Assembly (NCBI GenBank): GCA_947493455.1
Contig: CANLRB010000002.1
Coordinates: 62,001 to 126,000 of the forward strand
From: an uncultured Pseudoalteromonas sp.
GTDB taxonomy: Bacteria > Pseudomonadota > Gammaproteobacteria > Enterobacterales > Alteromonadaceae
Direction of reading: 5' to 3'
Length of the DNA: 64,000 bases
Below are positions 29,027 to 37,992 of this stretch, one piece after another. The number at the start of each line of letters is the position of its first letter. Within the stretch, counting starts at the first letter, position 1. Below the pieces are notes generated by a model. That model did no database searches. It was not told the origin of the DNA and saw only the letters and a list, made by a program, of their open reading frames with translations. A program made the translations under genes and the position numbers.

Positions 29027-29821
29027 CTAGTTAAATTCATGCTCAGACGAAGGAAACTGGCCTTGTTGTACATCGTCGATATATTTTTTCACAGCCCCTT
29101 CCATTGTGCCTGCTTCTAATAAAAAGTTTTTTGAAAACTTTGGAATATAACCTGCTGAAATGCCGACTAAATCATGCATTACTAAAATCTGGCCATCACA
29201 ATCTTTACCTGCACCAATACCGATAGTAGGAATGCTCACCGCTTCTGTTATGGCTTTAGCAAGTGCTGACGGAATACATTCAAGAACTAACAGCTGCGCA
29301 CCCGCTGCCTCAAGTGCTTTTGCATCTGCAATCATTTTTTGCGCGGCTTCGTTATCGCGCCCTTGGATTTTAAAGCCGCCGAAAACGTGCACTGATTGAG
29401 GGGTTAAACCCAAGTGGCCGCATACGGGGATCCCTTGCTGGGTAAGCGCTTCGATTGATTGATATAACCATTCTCCGCCTTCAAGCTTTACCATGTTGGC
29501 ACCTGCTCGCATTAAATCAGCGGCATTGCGACATGCATCCATTGGGCTTGAGTATGTCATAAATGGCATATCGGCAATCACAAATGTGTTTGCAGCGCCG
29601 GCACGAACACAGCGTGTATGATAGGCAATGTCTTGGTTTGTTACTGCAAGGGTATCTGAGCCTCCTTGTAACACCATACCAAGCGAGTCTCCGACTAAAA
29701 TTACATGCACACCATTTGCTTCGAATAAACTTGAAAAGCTTGCATCATACGCAGTCAGTGCGGCAATTTTTTCACCTTCTTGTTTCATTTTTTTTAGTTT
29801 TGAGACGGTAATTTTAGCCAT
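29027..29821 (-). CDS. panB: 3-methyl-2-oxobutanoate hydroxymethyltransferase
   Basis: Transfers a one-carbon unit from methylene-tetrahydrofolate to ketoisovalerate, giving ketopantoate. The 264-residue protein has the (beta/alpha)8 signatures [23 protein letters not shown] and [18 protein letters not shown]. It sits between folK (18 bp upstream) and panC, joining folate and pantothenate synthesis in one transcription unit. Confidence 0.97.
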   Translation of the reverse strand: MAKITVSKLKKMKQEGEKIAALTAYDASFSSLFEANGVHVILVGDSLGMVLQGGSDTLAVTNQDIAYHTRCVRAGAANTFVIADMPFMTYSSPMDACRNAADLMRAGANMVKLEGGEWLYQSIEALTQQGIPVCGHLGLTPQSVHVFGGFKIQGRDNEAAQKMIADAKALEAAGAQLLVLECIPSALAKAITEAVSIPTIGIGAGKDCDGQILVMHDLVGISAGYIPKFSKNFLLEAGTMEGAVKKYIDDVQQGQFPSSEHEFN

Positions 29822-29839
29822 AATATTCTCGATTTTGGA

Positions 29840-30328
29840 TTAGAGTGAGCTTAGTTTTGTTAAGCCATTTATATTAATGTAGTTTAGTAGGTCACTGATG
29901 GGGGTGTCATCTGGCATTGTTAAATTGGGCGCAATTTCAGCAAGAGGATAAAGTACAAACTCGCGCTCTTTCATCCCGTAATGAGGAACTTGCAATCGCT
30001 CTTGATTAATTTCTTCTTGATTAAAGAGTAAAATATCAATATCAAGCGTGCGAGGTCCCCAGCGTTCGTCTTTGCGAACGCGACCTAGTTTTAGCTCGAT
30101 GCCTTGTGTCACATCGAGCAACGTCATTGCGCTTAATGAGGTCTCAACCTGAATAACAGCATTGATATAATCAGGTTGATCTTGCGGGCCCATGGGTTTG
30201 CTGCCATACAAAGATGAACAAGCTACCACTTCGATATTATCATTGCTCTGTAACGCTGCGACAGCAGATCTGATTTGCGTTGCAGGTTGATTTAAGTTTG
30301 CGCCGAGGCCTAAAAAAACACTATTCAT
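29840..30328 (-). CDS. folK: 2-amino-4-hydroxy-6-hydroxymethyldihydropteridine pyrophosphokinase
   Basis: Pyrophosphorylates the pterin precursor in folate synthesis. The protein begins SVFLGLGANL and carries the HPPK signature RWGPRTLDIDILLF near residue 85. The ATG at 30328 gives 162 residues, matching the family. A longer frame starting at 30397 only reads back through the pcnB tail. It overlaps the pcnB stop codon by 8 bp, so the two are translated from one message. Confidence 0.94.
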   Translation of the reverse strand: MNSVFLGLGANLNQPATQIRSAVAALQSNDNIEVVACSSLYGSKPMGPQDQPDYINAVIQVETSLSAMTLLDVTQGIELKLGRVRKDERWGPRTLDIDILLFNQEEINQERLQVPHYGMKEREFVLYPLAEIAPNLTMPDDTPISDLLNYININGLTKLSSL

Positions 30329-31727
30329 TATTGGGTTTAGATTGTTTATTTTTATTTGGGTAACGTTTTCGCGGCTTACGACGTTTTTTGTATTCACCTT
30401 GGCCGTTCAAATTTGCGACCATTTCTTTTTGTTTGGTAGCATCTTGCTCAACGTACTGGTTCCACCACGTTGCCAACTCTGCTAATTCAGGTTCAAATTG
30501 TGACCGTAAGCACAAGAAATCTTTCGCCGCGCGAAAACGGGGTTGTTGTGATAAACGATAAGCTCGTTGACCACCACGTTTGTCGAAGCGGCTTTGAATA
30601 TGCCAAATGTCGCGTGCCCCGAGTGTAAAACGTTTCGGTATTGCAACATGCGCCGCATTTTCGCTCAAAATTAAGTTCATCGCCTTATTAAAAGCGTCAA
30701 AAGGGCTTTCTCCTTGGTCGACGAGGCGTTGATACTTTTCTTGTAATGGATACCAAAGCAGCGCCGCAACTAAGTAAGCAGGCGTTATTTTTTTTCCGCT
30801 ATTAATACGTTTATCTGTATTGATAAACATTTGATTTACTAATTGAAGCGCTATTCCTTGCGGATTCTTTGTAAGTAGGTCATCAAGGGCTGGAAAGAAA
30901 TAACGGAATAAGCCATAGTGGCGTAATAATTCAAAATTAGCGTGCGCTTTGCCGTTCAAGAGTAGTTTTAACATTTCTTCAAACAAACGCGCAGGTGGAA
31001 TATTGCCAAGCAAAGACGCTAATTTTGCAATTGGTTTTTCGGTTGCAGGCGCAATGGTCATGTCTAACTTGGTTGCAAAACGCACGGCTCTAAGCATGCG
31101 TACAGGGTCTTCACGGTAGCGAGTTTCAGGATCCCCGATTAACTCGATGCGTCTTGCCGCAATGGCATCCATACCACCGGCAAAGTCATGAATGCTGTAA
31201 TCGTTAATTGAATAGTAAAGTGCATTGATCGAAAAGTCGCGGCGTTCAGCGTCTTCGTCGATTGTGCCGTAGACATTATCACGAAGTAACTGTCCCTGAT
31301 CACTTGATTGACTAATTTGGTTTTTGCTGTCGTTGGCTTCATGATGGCCACGCATGGTCGCGACTTCAATAATTTCACGGCCAAATACGATATGCGCTAA
31401 GCGAAAGCGTCGTCCAATAAGGCGGCAATTACGAAATAGTTTTTTTATTTGTTCAGGCGTTGCGTTCGTGACGACATCGAAATCTTTTGGTTCAAGGCCA
31501 AGCAATACATCGCGAATACAGCCGCCAACTAAATAGGCATCATAGCCACCATCTTTTAGGCGATAGAGCACTTTTAACGCATTCGGACTAAAGTTCTTGC
31601 GCGAAACATTATGCTGATCTCGCTTTACAATATGTGGAGTTGTGCGCGTAGTAACAAGGCTTGATTCGGATATTGGACTATCCGTTCCGATAACTTTACG
31701 GCAAAAATTGACTAATTTGGAAATAAT
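30321..31727 (-). CDS. pcnB: Poly(A) polymerase I, predicted to start at an ATT codon
   Basis: Adds poly(A) tails to RNA 3' ends and so speeds decay. The nucleotidyltransferase motif is GGCIRDVLLG followed by DFDVVTNATPEQ, and a very basic C-terminal tail (KKRRKPRKRYPNKNK) is typical. The first standard start codon (GTG at 31571) would remove conserved sequence. Upstream in frame, residues NFCRKV and SRKNFSPNALKV match the E. coli N-terminus. From the upstream stop (TAA at 31763) to 31571 there is no in-frame ATG, GTG or TTG. ATT at 31727-31725 has GGAG seven bases before it and puts the cysteine of NFCRK at residue 9, as in E. coli, whose pcnB is known to start at AUU. Length 468 residues (E. 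coli 465). Confidence 0.9.
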   Translation of the reverse strand: MISKLVNFCRKVIGTDSPISESSLVTTRTTPHIVKRDQHNVSRKNFSPNALKVLYRLKDGGYDAYLVGGCIRDVLLGLEPKDFDVVTNATPEQIKKLFRNCRLIGRRFRLAHIVFGREIIEVATMRGHHEANDSKNQISQSSDQGQLLRDNVYGTIDEDAERRDFSINALYYSINDYSIHDFAGGMDAIAARRIELIGDPETRYREDPVRMLRAVRFATKLDMTIAPATEKPIAKLASLLGNIPPARLFEEMLKLLLNGKAHANFELLRHYGLFRYFFPALDDLLTKNPQGIALQLVNQMFINTDKRINSGKKITPAYLVAALLWYPLQEKYQRLVDQGESPFDAFNKAMNLILSENAAHVAIPKRFTLGARDIWHIQSRFDKRGGQRAYRLSQQPRFRAAKDFLCLRSQFEPELAELATWWNQYVEQDATKQKEMVANLNGQGEYKKRRKPRKRYPNKNKQSKPNNE

Positions 31728-31734
31728 AAGGCAA

Positions 31735-31738
31735 CTCC
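31735..31738 (-). promoter_or_regulatory. Ribosome binding site that decides the pcnB start
   Basis: GGAG on the minus strand is followed by a 7-base spacer (TTGCCTT) and then ATTATT. No standard start codon exists at this distance, so this site supports initiation at the first ATT. Confidence 0.75.
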
Positions 31739-31773
31739 ACTTTGTGAAATATAATGGTTTTTAAGGGCGCTAT

Positions 31774-31782
31774 AATATACCA
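31774..31782 (-). promoter_or_regulatory. Candidate extended -10 promoter of pcnB
   Basis: TGGTATATT on the minus strand fits an extended -10 (TGnTATAAT). It would give a leader of about 40 bases before the ATT start. No good -35 is visible, which is common for extended -10 promoters. Confidence 0.35.
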
Positions 31783-31848
31783 GCATGCAAGAAATTTTAA
31801 TACATATGATAAGAAATATTTAATCGTAAACAGGCTTAATTTTAGCTT

Positions 31849-32781
31849 TTAAAGTGCCTTAAAGCGAAATTGTTGGTCGTGTGGGATAACTTGAATTTCC
31901 TGCGTTTGATGAACTTTATTTAAAGCCCACTGCGCAGTGCCCCAAGACAAAATTTCGTCGCGCGATGCAAATGCAAGTTGGTGTGCGTCAGAGTCGTTGG
32001 CAATACCGAGAAAACGCAATGCATCAATTAACGTCAAGTTAGGGTTTTGCAAATCAATAGCGGGTGCATGATTTTGTTTTGATAATTTAAAACCCGGCTC
32101 GGCAACTGCGAGAGGTACATGACTAAATTGCGGGATTGGCTGCGAGAGCATTTTGAAAAGGCTAATTTGTCGCACTGTGGGATCAAGTAAATCGGCGCCA
32201 CGCACAATATGCGTTATTTTTTGTTGTATGTCGTCAAGTACCACAACGAGCTGATAAGCAAATAATTGGTCGCGCCGTTTAACGATATAGTCTTCTTTTG
32301 CGAAATTCGCCGACACGTTTATTTGGCCTCGGATGCCGTCTACGAATTGATACACAGGGTGCGCTTGCTTTAGGCGGATCGCATTGTGATCGAGTGGCAG
32401 ATTCAATTCACGACACGTGTTGTGGTAAAAGCCACCACAGGCTTTTATTTGTTTACGCGTGCACTGACAGCCATAAACAAGTTGTTGGGAACGCAATTGT
32501 TCGAGTACATTTTCATAGTGGGGGATGTTTTGGCTTTGATAGCTAACTTTATCGTCCCAGTAGAGACCGTAGGCTTCCAATGTTTTTAAAATTAAGTCAC
32601 TACTGCCTGCAACAACACGAGGTGTATCGATATCTTCAATACGGACAAGCCAAGTACCTTTGTTGGCTTTTGCATCTAGGTAGCTCGCCAGTGCGGCGAC
32701 AAGAGAGCCAAAGTGGAGAGGGCCCGAGGGCGATGGAGCAAACCGGCCTCGGTATGCTCCGTAACTATCAAATAATGACAT
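31849..32781 (-). CDS. gluQ: Glutamyl-Q tRNA(Asp) synthetase
   Basis: Attaches glutamate to the queuosine base at the anticodon of tRNA(Asp). It is a GluRS catalytic core without the anticodon-binding domain (310 residues). Seen: HIGH-like RFAPSPSGPLHFGSL, zinc ligands in YGCQC, the later ACGGFYHNTC, and KMSKS-like KLSKQNHAP near residue 228. It follows dksA by 10 bp, the same pairing as in E. coli and its relatives, so they are probably co-transcribed. Confidence 0.95.
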   Translation of the reverse strand: MSLFDSYGAYRGRFAPSPSGPLHFGSLVAALASYLDAKANKGTWLVRIEDIDTPRVVAGSSDLILKTLEAYGLYWDDKVSYQSQNIPHYENVLEQLRSQQLVYGCQCTRKQIKACGGFYHNTCRELNLPLDHNAIRLKQAHPVYQFVDGIRGQINVSANFAKEDYIVKRRDQLFAYQLVVVLDDIQQKITHIVRGADLLDPTVRQISLFKMLSQPIPQFSHVPLAVAEPGFKLSKQNHAPAIDLQNPNLTLIDALRFLGIANDSDAHQLAFASRDEILSWGTAQWALNKVHQTQEIQVIPHDQQFRFKAL

Positions 32782-32791
32782 TTATTGGCGA

Positions 32792-33232
32792 TTAACGACC
32801 AATTTGCTTTTCTTTGATTTCTGCAATGGTTTTACAGTCAACACAAAGATCGGCTGTAGGACGTGCTTCTAAGCGACGAATACCAATTTCGATCCCGCAT
32901 GAATCACAGTAACCAAAATCTTCTTCTTCAATAAGTTGCAATGTTTTTTCAATCTTTTTGATAAGTTTACGTTCACGGTCACGAGTACGTAATTCGAGTG
33001 CAAACTCTTCTTCTTGCGCAGCTCTATCTACTGGATCGGGAAAGTTTGCAGCTTCGTCTTGCATGTGGTTCTTTGTACGATCTACTTCTTCACGTAAGTT
33101 ATTACGCCATGATTCTAGGATCTTTTTAAAGTGAGCAAGTTGCGCATCACCCATGTACTCTTCGCCTGGTTGCTCTTGATACGGCTCAACACCCGCTTGA
33201 GCCAGTAAACTCAATTTATTTTGGCCTGACAT
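32792..33232 (-). CDS. dksA: RNA polymerase-binding transcription factor DksA
   Basis: Binds the RNA polymerase secondary channel and works with ppGpp in the stringent response. The 146-residue protein has the coiled coil (about 30-105) with the acidic tip DPVDRA (DxxDxA) and a C4 zinc finger (CDSCG, then CVDCK). The length is close to the 151 of E. coli. It lies between sfsA and gluQ in the conserved order. Confidence 0.97.
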   Translation of the reverse strand: MSGQNKLSLLAQAGVEPYQEQPGEEYMGDAQLAHFKKILESWRNNLREEVDRTKNHMQDEAANFPDPVDRAAQEEEFALELRTRDRERKLIKKIEKTLQLIEEEDFGYCDSCGIEIGIRRLEARPTADLCVDCKTIAEIKEKQIGR

Positions 33233-33325
33233 AACTGTCTCCTAATCCTTACTGAATCTAGTCCCGGTAAAACTCGGCGGGTATAAATATCAGAATACGC
33301 CGCGCTAAGCAAATTCTTTTTCTAT

Positions 33326-34057
33326 TTATTTTAATTTTTGCTCGGTGACTGGTTCAGAGCGAAACTCAATCGCACTGTTTAATAAAATCTCATTCTCCGT
33401 AATATGCGTGTTGTAACACAAAACTTCAACCCCTTCGTTAATTGCTTCTTTTAATTGTGCTGCATATTGCGGATCAATATGGGCGGCTGGCGCCATCTGT
33501 TTGATGCCCGAGTGTTGCACTAAAAAGAATAAAATAGCGCGATGACCAGCGCGTTTCATCTCTTGTAACTCGCGAATATGTTTTATTCCGCGCTCTGTTT
33601 TGGCATCGGGGAAAAAGCCTTGACCGTTTTGTTCTAATAAGGTCACCGATTTGACTTCAATATAGCAATCTGGCTGATCTTGAGCGCTCAGTAAAATGTC
33701 GATACGGCTATTCTCTTTGCCATATTTTACTTCTTGTTTTAAATCTTGATACTCGGTCAGTTCGGAGAATTGTTTATTATTAATGGCTTCTGCAACGATA
33801 TGATTGGCGAGACTCGTATTAACACAAATCATGTCGCCGTTGTTATTTTTAGTCAGTTCTAATGAATGCGCATATTTACGCTTTTTATTGCATGATGTTG
33901 AATAAAAAGCGGTGAAGCCTTCGTCTGCACAACCTGTCATTCGCCCTGTATTTGCACAGTGTATTGTTGTAATGCCCTCATGCGTTTTTATATCGACTAA
34001 AAAACGTTTATACCGTTTTATTAGTGGTGCCTGTTTAAGTTGAGATTGAAATTTCAT
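33326..34057 (-). CDS. sfsA: Sugar fermentation stimulation protein A homologue
   Basis: A 243-residue SfsA family protein: RYKRFLVDI near the start, HCANTGRMTGC near residue 34, and a nuclease-fold-like core with EVKSVTLLEQNGQGFFPDA near residue 138. SfsA was described as a DNA-binding protein affecting maltose metabolism, and its core looks like a restriction-nuclease fold. The exact role is unsettled. The order sfsA-dksA-gluQ-pcnB matches E. coli. It is divergent from pepB. Confidence 0.93.
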   Translation of the reverse strand: MKFQSQLKQAPLIKRYKRFLVDIKTHEGITTIHCANTGRMTGCADEGFTAFYSTSCNKKRKYAHSLELTKNNNGDMICVNTSLANHIVAEAINNKQFSELTEYQDLKQEVKYGKENSRIDILLSAQDQPDCYIEVKSVTLLEQNGQGFFPDAKTERGIKHIRELQEMKRAGHRAILFFLVQHSGIKQMAPAAHIDPQYAAQLKEAINEGVEVLCYNTHITENEILLNSAIEFRSEPVTEQKLK

Positions 34058-34136
34058 TTATTGGTCGCAAAATCTTGGGTTGTTTTTTACCATATAGTAG
34101 ACTGACTAAATTATTAAAGTGCAAGAGAAATGCAAA

Positions 34137-35432
34137 ATGTCAGATAAATTTATCGTTCAGTTAAGTCAATCACCAGCGCCAGCACAATGGGGTGAGCATG
34201 CATTGCTATCTTATGATGGTTTAGGCGCGGTTGTTCATTTACAGCAACAAGAGACCTTAAAAAACGTACAAAAAGCAGGGCGTGCCCTTGCAAACCAGGG
34301 AATTAAAGCTGTTAGCCTTGCTGGGGAAACTTGGTGCACAGAAAGTCAATGGGCCCTGTATCAAGGTTTCGTGAGTGCGAAAAACCTCGATGGTGTGACA
34401 TTTGTTGATAACGAAAAATCAAACATGGCTGAGTTGTCATCACTTAAGCAAGCTGCAATCTGGCAGCGTACGATGATCAATGGTACTGCAGATGACATTT
34501 ATCCTGAAAGCTTGGCAGAAAAAGCTGCTGAGTTTGTTCAATCACTTGCGCCAGAGCATGTTAGCTACCAAATTATTAAAGGTGATGCACTACTTGAGCA
34601 GCAGTGGATTGGTATTCATGCAGTGGGTCGCGGCAGTGATCGACCGCCTGTTTTACTTGAACTTGATTACAACCCGACGGGCGATGACAGTGCGCCGGTT
34701 GCCGCTGCTTTAGTTGGTAAAGGGATTACATTTGATTCTGGCGGCTATTCTATCAAGCCAAGTGAAGGCATGCTTACGATGAAATGTGATATGGGCGGGG
34801 CTGCAACTGTCACTGCCGGTCTTGCTCTTGCGATTTCTCGCGGTCTAGAACAGCGTGTGAAGCTATTCCTATGTTGTGCTGAGAACTTAATTTCAGGTGG
34901 CGCATACAAGTTGGGTGATATTTTAACTTATAAAAATGGCACCACAGTTGAAATCGTTAATACAGATGCTGAAGGTCGTCTTGTGCTTGCTGATGGTTTA
35001 ATGGCAGCAGGTGAAACGGGTGCGCCTTTGATTATTGATGCGGCGACACTTACAGGTGCGGCGTTGATGGCCGTGGGTCAAGAATACAATGCCTTATTTG
35101 GGTTAGATAAAGAGCTTGTGCGTGAAGTAGAAGGATTTGCTGCTGATGAGTTTGAAGCAGCATGGCCGTTGCCGTTAGAGCCATTCCATCAGTTAAACTG
35201 CCCGTCGCCGTATGCTGATACAGCAAATAGCCGTGCGCAAAAAGGCGGTGGTTATGGTGGTGCATCTAATGCTGCGGGCTTCTTATCACGTTTTGTGCCG
35301 AATGAAGGTCAAGGCTGGGTACATATTGATTTAGCTGCCAGCTTCCAAAATGGCGCAGGCGCGCAATGGGCTGCAGGTGCAACTACTTGGGGTATGCGCA
35401 CCGTTGCGCGTACACTATTAGAAAAAGCCTAA
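34137..35432 (+). CDS. pepB: M17 aminopeptidase, peptidase B type
   Basis: A metallo-aminopeptidase of the leucyl aminopeptidase family that acts in cytoplasmic peptide turnover. The catalytic domain shows VGKGITFDSGGYSIKP, MKCDMGGAATV and the signature NTDAEGRLVL with metal-binding Asp and Glu. At 431 residues it fits PepB (E. coli 427) better than the longer PepA. The ATG at 34137 (MSDKFIVQL) follows AAGAGA; an upstream GTG at 34119 is less likely. Confidence 0.9.
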   Translation: MSDKFIVQLSQSPAPAQWGEHALLSYDGLGAVVHLQQQETLKNVQKAGRALANQGIKAVSLAGETWCTESQWALYQGFVSAKNLDGVTFVDNEKSNMAELSSLKQAAIWQRTMINGTADDIYPESLAEKAAEFVQSLAPEHVSYQIIKGDALLEQQWIGIHAVGRGSDRPPVLLELDYNPTGDDSAPVAAALVGKGITFDSGGYSIKPSEGMLTMKCDMGGAATVTAGLALAISRGLEQRVKLFLCCAENLISGGAYKLGDILTYKNGTTVEIVNTDAEGRLVLADGLMAAGETGAPLIIDAATLTGAALMAVGQEYNALFGLDKELVREVEGFAADEFEAAWPLPLEPFHQLNCPSPYADTANSRAQKGGGYGGASNAAGFLSRFVPNEGQGWVHIDLAASFQNGAGAQWAAGATTWGMRTVARTLLEKA

Positions 35433-35442
35433 TAATGGTATT

Positions 35443-35475
35443 GCAGCAAACCGGCTTTCGGTTTGCTGCTTTTTA
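35443..35475. terminator. Terminator after pepB
   Basis: A perfect 11-bp stem (35443-35453 GCAGCAAACCG with 35459-35469 CGGTTTGCTGC) is followed by TTTTTATTTTT. It lies between pepB and the converging DUF3754-type gene. Confidence 0.9.
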
Positions 35476-35482
35476 TTTTTGT

Positions 35483-36712
35483 TCAGTAGTTAAATAAATT
35501 ATCCCACCGAGCGTCAAGCTCAGTCTTCGCATCATTCAGCGGTTTTGCCGTATAAATTGAATTTGTTTTACATACTAGGTTAAGGCGTATTAATTTGTCG
35601 AGTGCATCTGATACTTCGAAATCAAGCTGACAGCCATAATCCGTTTTAAACCACATCTCAATTTTGTTATCGAGCTGCTCGGCATTTAGGCCATTTTTCT
35701 CTTTTAATAAAAAGGCATAGGCAAGAATCGCCTCTTTGCAGTCTTCTTCTTCTGCCGCATCGATCAGGGTATGAAATACACCTGCGTTATTATCGAGGTT
35801 TTTAAAATATAAGTTATCCGATAACGCCTTCATAAACTTAATTTTTCGGTTTTTAAATTTATTCCATTCTTTAAATATAAAGCTGCCAAAGACGCCGAGT
35901 CCGAGGGCAAAGCTGATAAAGTGCTGTTGTGTGAATGTCACATCATCACTACGCAGCCCAAGCCAATATGCTAACAATGCGGCCAGTAAAATAATGGATG
36001 CCCCGAGTTTTGTGACAAGTACCACAACCCCGCCGACTGCCGCTGATGCGCCAATAATCACTTTGTCGATTTTGCGCATGCGCACTTCGCTGTTGGGAAA
36101 CAGCATTTCTAAATCGGCTTTTGGCACATTTTGAAATAGTTTGACGATGGTTGAGCCGGGTTCAAAACCAAAGGGTGTTTTGCCTTTTTTTGCGAAATGT
36201 GCAGCATCTTTAAATCGAATAAAAACCGCGACGCGATCGTAATTGGTAAATGAAATTGTTTGCTTTTTAAGGCCCCAGAACGATGAAACCGTTTCGCTTT
36301 TTTGACTCTCACCGCGGCGATAAAAAACGACTTCGGCAAAATCGTCAAATTCAACTTCAAGACGGACTTTAAACAATGACTCTTCGTGCAGTGCGTCTTG
36401 CAAATCTTGCTCAGTAATGGTTTCAAAGTTAGCTGCGTTTAATACATTGGCAAACTCGCGCGCAAAAACTTGTTGGCACTGCTCTTTTTCAGCGTTACTT
36501 AAAAGAGTAAGGGAAAGCGTATCGGCATTCGGATCAAAGGGAGCATAATTGTCTTTGAGAACTTCAAGTCGCTGGTGGTATTCATAGTGAATGAGGCTCG
36601 CAAGCAGCTGTGAAAACTCGCTAAATGAAACGTGGATATCGGCTGGCAACTGGTGTTTGCACATGGCAATGACATCGGACTTACGAAATGGAATAAAACG
36701 CTCAAGTGACAT
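35483..36712 (-). CDS. TMEM143/DUF3754 family membrane protein
   Basis: A 409-residue protein. The soluble N-terminal part (about 1-215) begins RFIPFRKSDVIAMC and contains FRRG-like and RVAVFIRFKD segments recognised from the DUF3754/TMEM143 family. Two or three membrane helices follow (about 221-245, 240-256, 266-283), then the conserved KFKNRKIKFMKALSDNLYFKNLDNNAGV stretch and a helical C-terminal domain. Function unknown. No operon partner; it converges on pepB across a terminator. Confidence 0.8.
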   Translation of the reverse strand: MSLERFIPFRKSDVIAMCKHQLPADIHVSFSEFSQLLASLIHYEYHQRLEVLKDNYAPFDPNADTLSLTLLSNAEKEQCQQVFAREFANVLNAANFETITEQDLQDALHEESLFKVRLEVEFDDFAEVVFYRRGESQKSETVSSFWGLKKQTISFTNYDRVAVFIRFKDAAHFAKKGKTPFGFEPGSTIVKLFQNVPKADLEMLFPNSEVRMRKIDKVIIGASAAVGGVVVLVTKLGASIILLAALLAYWLGLRSDDVTFTQQHFISFALGLGVFGSFIFKEWNKFKNRKIKFMKALSDNLYFKNLDNNAGVFHTLIDAAEEEDCKEAILAYAFLLKEKNGLNAEQLDNKIEMWFKTDYGCQLDFEVSDALDKLIRLNLVCKTNSIYTAKPLNDAKTELDARWDNLFNY

Positions 36713-36909
36713 AGTTATTAGTATTTAACCAAAGAGGTTTAATGATAACAGATAATTCATTTTGTTTATTCGTGGTGCACAGCTTTTTATCACAACTCGC
36801 TGTTACCTCTTCTTAAAAATTCATGCTTATTTGATACTTAACATAAATTGTTGTTGTTTTTTATTGGCTATATATTAGTGCTGATAGCTTTTGTAATCAG
36901 GGACAAGTG

Positions 36910-37434
36910 ATGGCAACAAACAAACGAGTGGGTATTTATTTTCTTTTTTTAGCGGTTTCTATATCGGCTGCTGCACGGCAAACGACTGCTTTTTATTACA
37001 GTGCTCACTTTTATTTAACTATACCTACCGAACAGCTTGCTGGAGCTCAAATAGTCGCAAGTGACGGCCCTGCGATTCGCTTTAAGTCTGGGCAACAATT
37101 ATCTGCGCTTTTGATAACGAGAGAGCTTGATAACTTACCAGACAGCTTTAACTTACATTTTTATCCTGAATATATTTTGGGTTTAAGAAAGTTGGATTCA
37201 CTTTCTAAACAACTTCAAGAAAAGTTTATTATTTCGCAACAAGCGATCATGAATTCTCATGCATACCCAAAGGCAGAAATACATGCAGGCGGTGATGAAA
37301 AATTATACACATCGTGTGGCATACAAGAATGCATCGGGTTTATGGTGTCGAGCAATGTAAACTCGCAGGTGTTAATGATAAATGGAATTGGATTTACTAA
37401 GTCAGAATTTATAAAAATATTAAAAGGAGATTAA
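36910..37434 (+). CDS. Exported protein of unknown function
   Basis: A 174-residue protein with an N-terminal signal or anchor (about residues 6-24). The rest is a compact domain with two cysteines close together (CGIQEC near residue 138) that could form a disulfide. I recognise no family. The ATG at 36910 follows AGGGACAAG. The next gene starts one base after its stop codon, so the two form an operon. Confidence 0.65.
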   Translation: MATNKRVGIYFLFLAVSISAAARQTTAFYYSAHFYLTIPTEQLAGAQIVASDGPAIRFKSGQQLSALLITRELDNLPDSFNLHFYPEYILGLRKLDSLSKQLQEKFIISQQAIMNSHAYPKAEIHAGGDEKLYTSCGIQECIGFMVSSNVNSQVLMINGIGFTKSEFIKILKGD

Positions 37435-37435
37435 G

Positions 37436-37771
37436 GTGTTGACTACAAACGAACAAAACACGCTATATAAATTGATCGTTGCCTTTATAGGTGAAGACCA
37501 GGGAATAAAAAACTATAAGTCAGGTTTTAATGAGCGAACAATCTTGGTTGTCGAAGATATGATAAAAGCTAATATAAACTGTAATTTGGCAATGAAAAAT
37601 TTGTTGAGTGGGTTAGTCTCTGCGGGAAAGTTGACTACACGAGGTTGGCTAAAAAAAGCTCTAGCAAGTATCGGTTATGGATTGAAAAGCTCTGGGCCAT
37701 TGAAAGGAGCAGGATGTTTAGTCGTTACAAAATCAAAATGGAAAATGGCTATTATATCGAGTTCAATATAG
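37436..37771 (+). CDS. Small protein of unknown function, partner of the preceding gene
   Basis: A 111-residue protein with no signal peptide. The N-terminal half is helical and charged; the C-terminal half is basic and glycine-rich (SSGPLKGAGCLVVTKSKW). It starts at GTG 37436 with AAAGGAG before it. Translation is probably coupled to the exported protein upstream. I recognise no family. Base composition is more AT-rich than that of the housekeeping neighbours, which may mean a later arrival. Confidence 0.6.
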   Translation: MLTTNEQNTLYKLIVAFIGEDQGIKNYKSGFNERTILVVEDMIKANINCNLAMKNLLSGLVSAGKLTTRGWLKKALASIGYGLKSSGPLKGAGCLVVTKSKWKMAIISSSI

Positions 37772-37992
37772 CATTTTTCTTATGAAGTATAAGGTTTCAA
37801 TCGTAGGCATTACGCAAACCTCTAGTTTAATGGCTTTTAATTATCAATCTTAAAAGTTATATAAAAATATAATATATCTGTCATTTTTGACCGAGAAATT
37901 CATCGTAAAAATTGATTAATCGCAAGCTTTGCGCCTATTTTTAATATACAATTCCAAGCCAATTTTTACCGCTCATTAGCAGGAGCTCGCAC

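Noticed and set aside
31571-31571. GTG at 31571 as the true pcnB start
   Set aside because: It would discard conserved N-terminal residues and give a protein about 50 residues shorter than the family.
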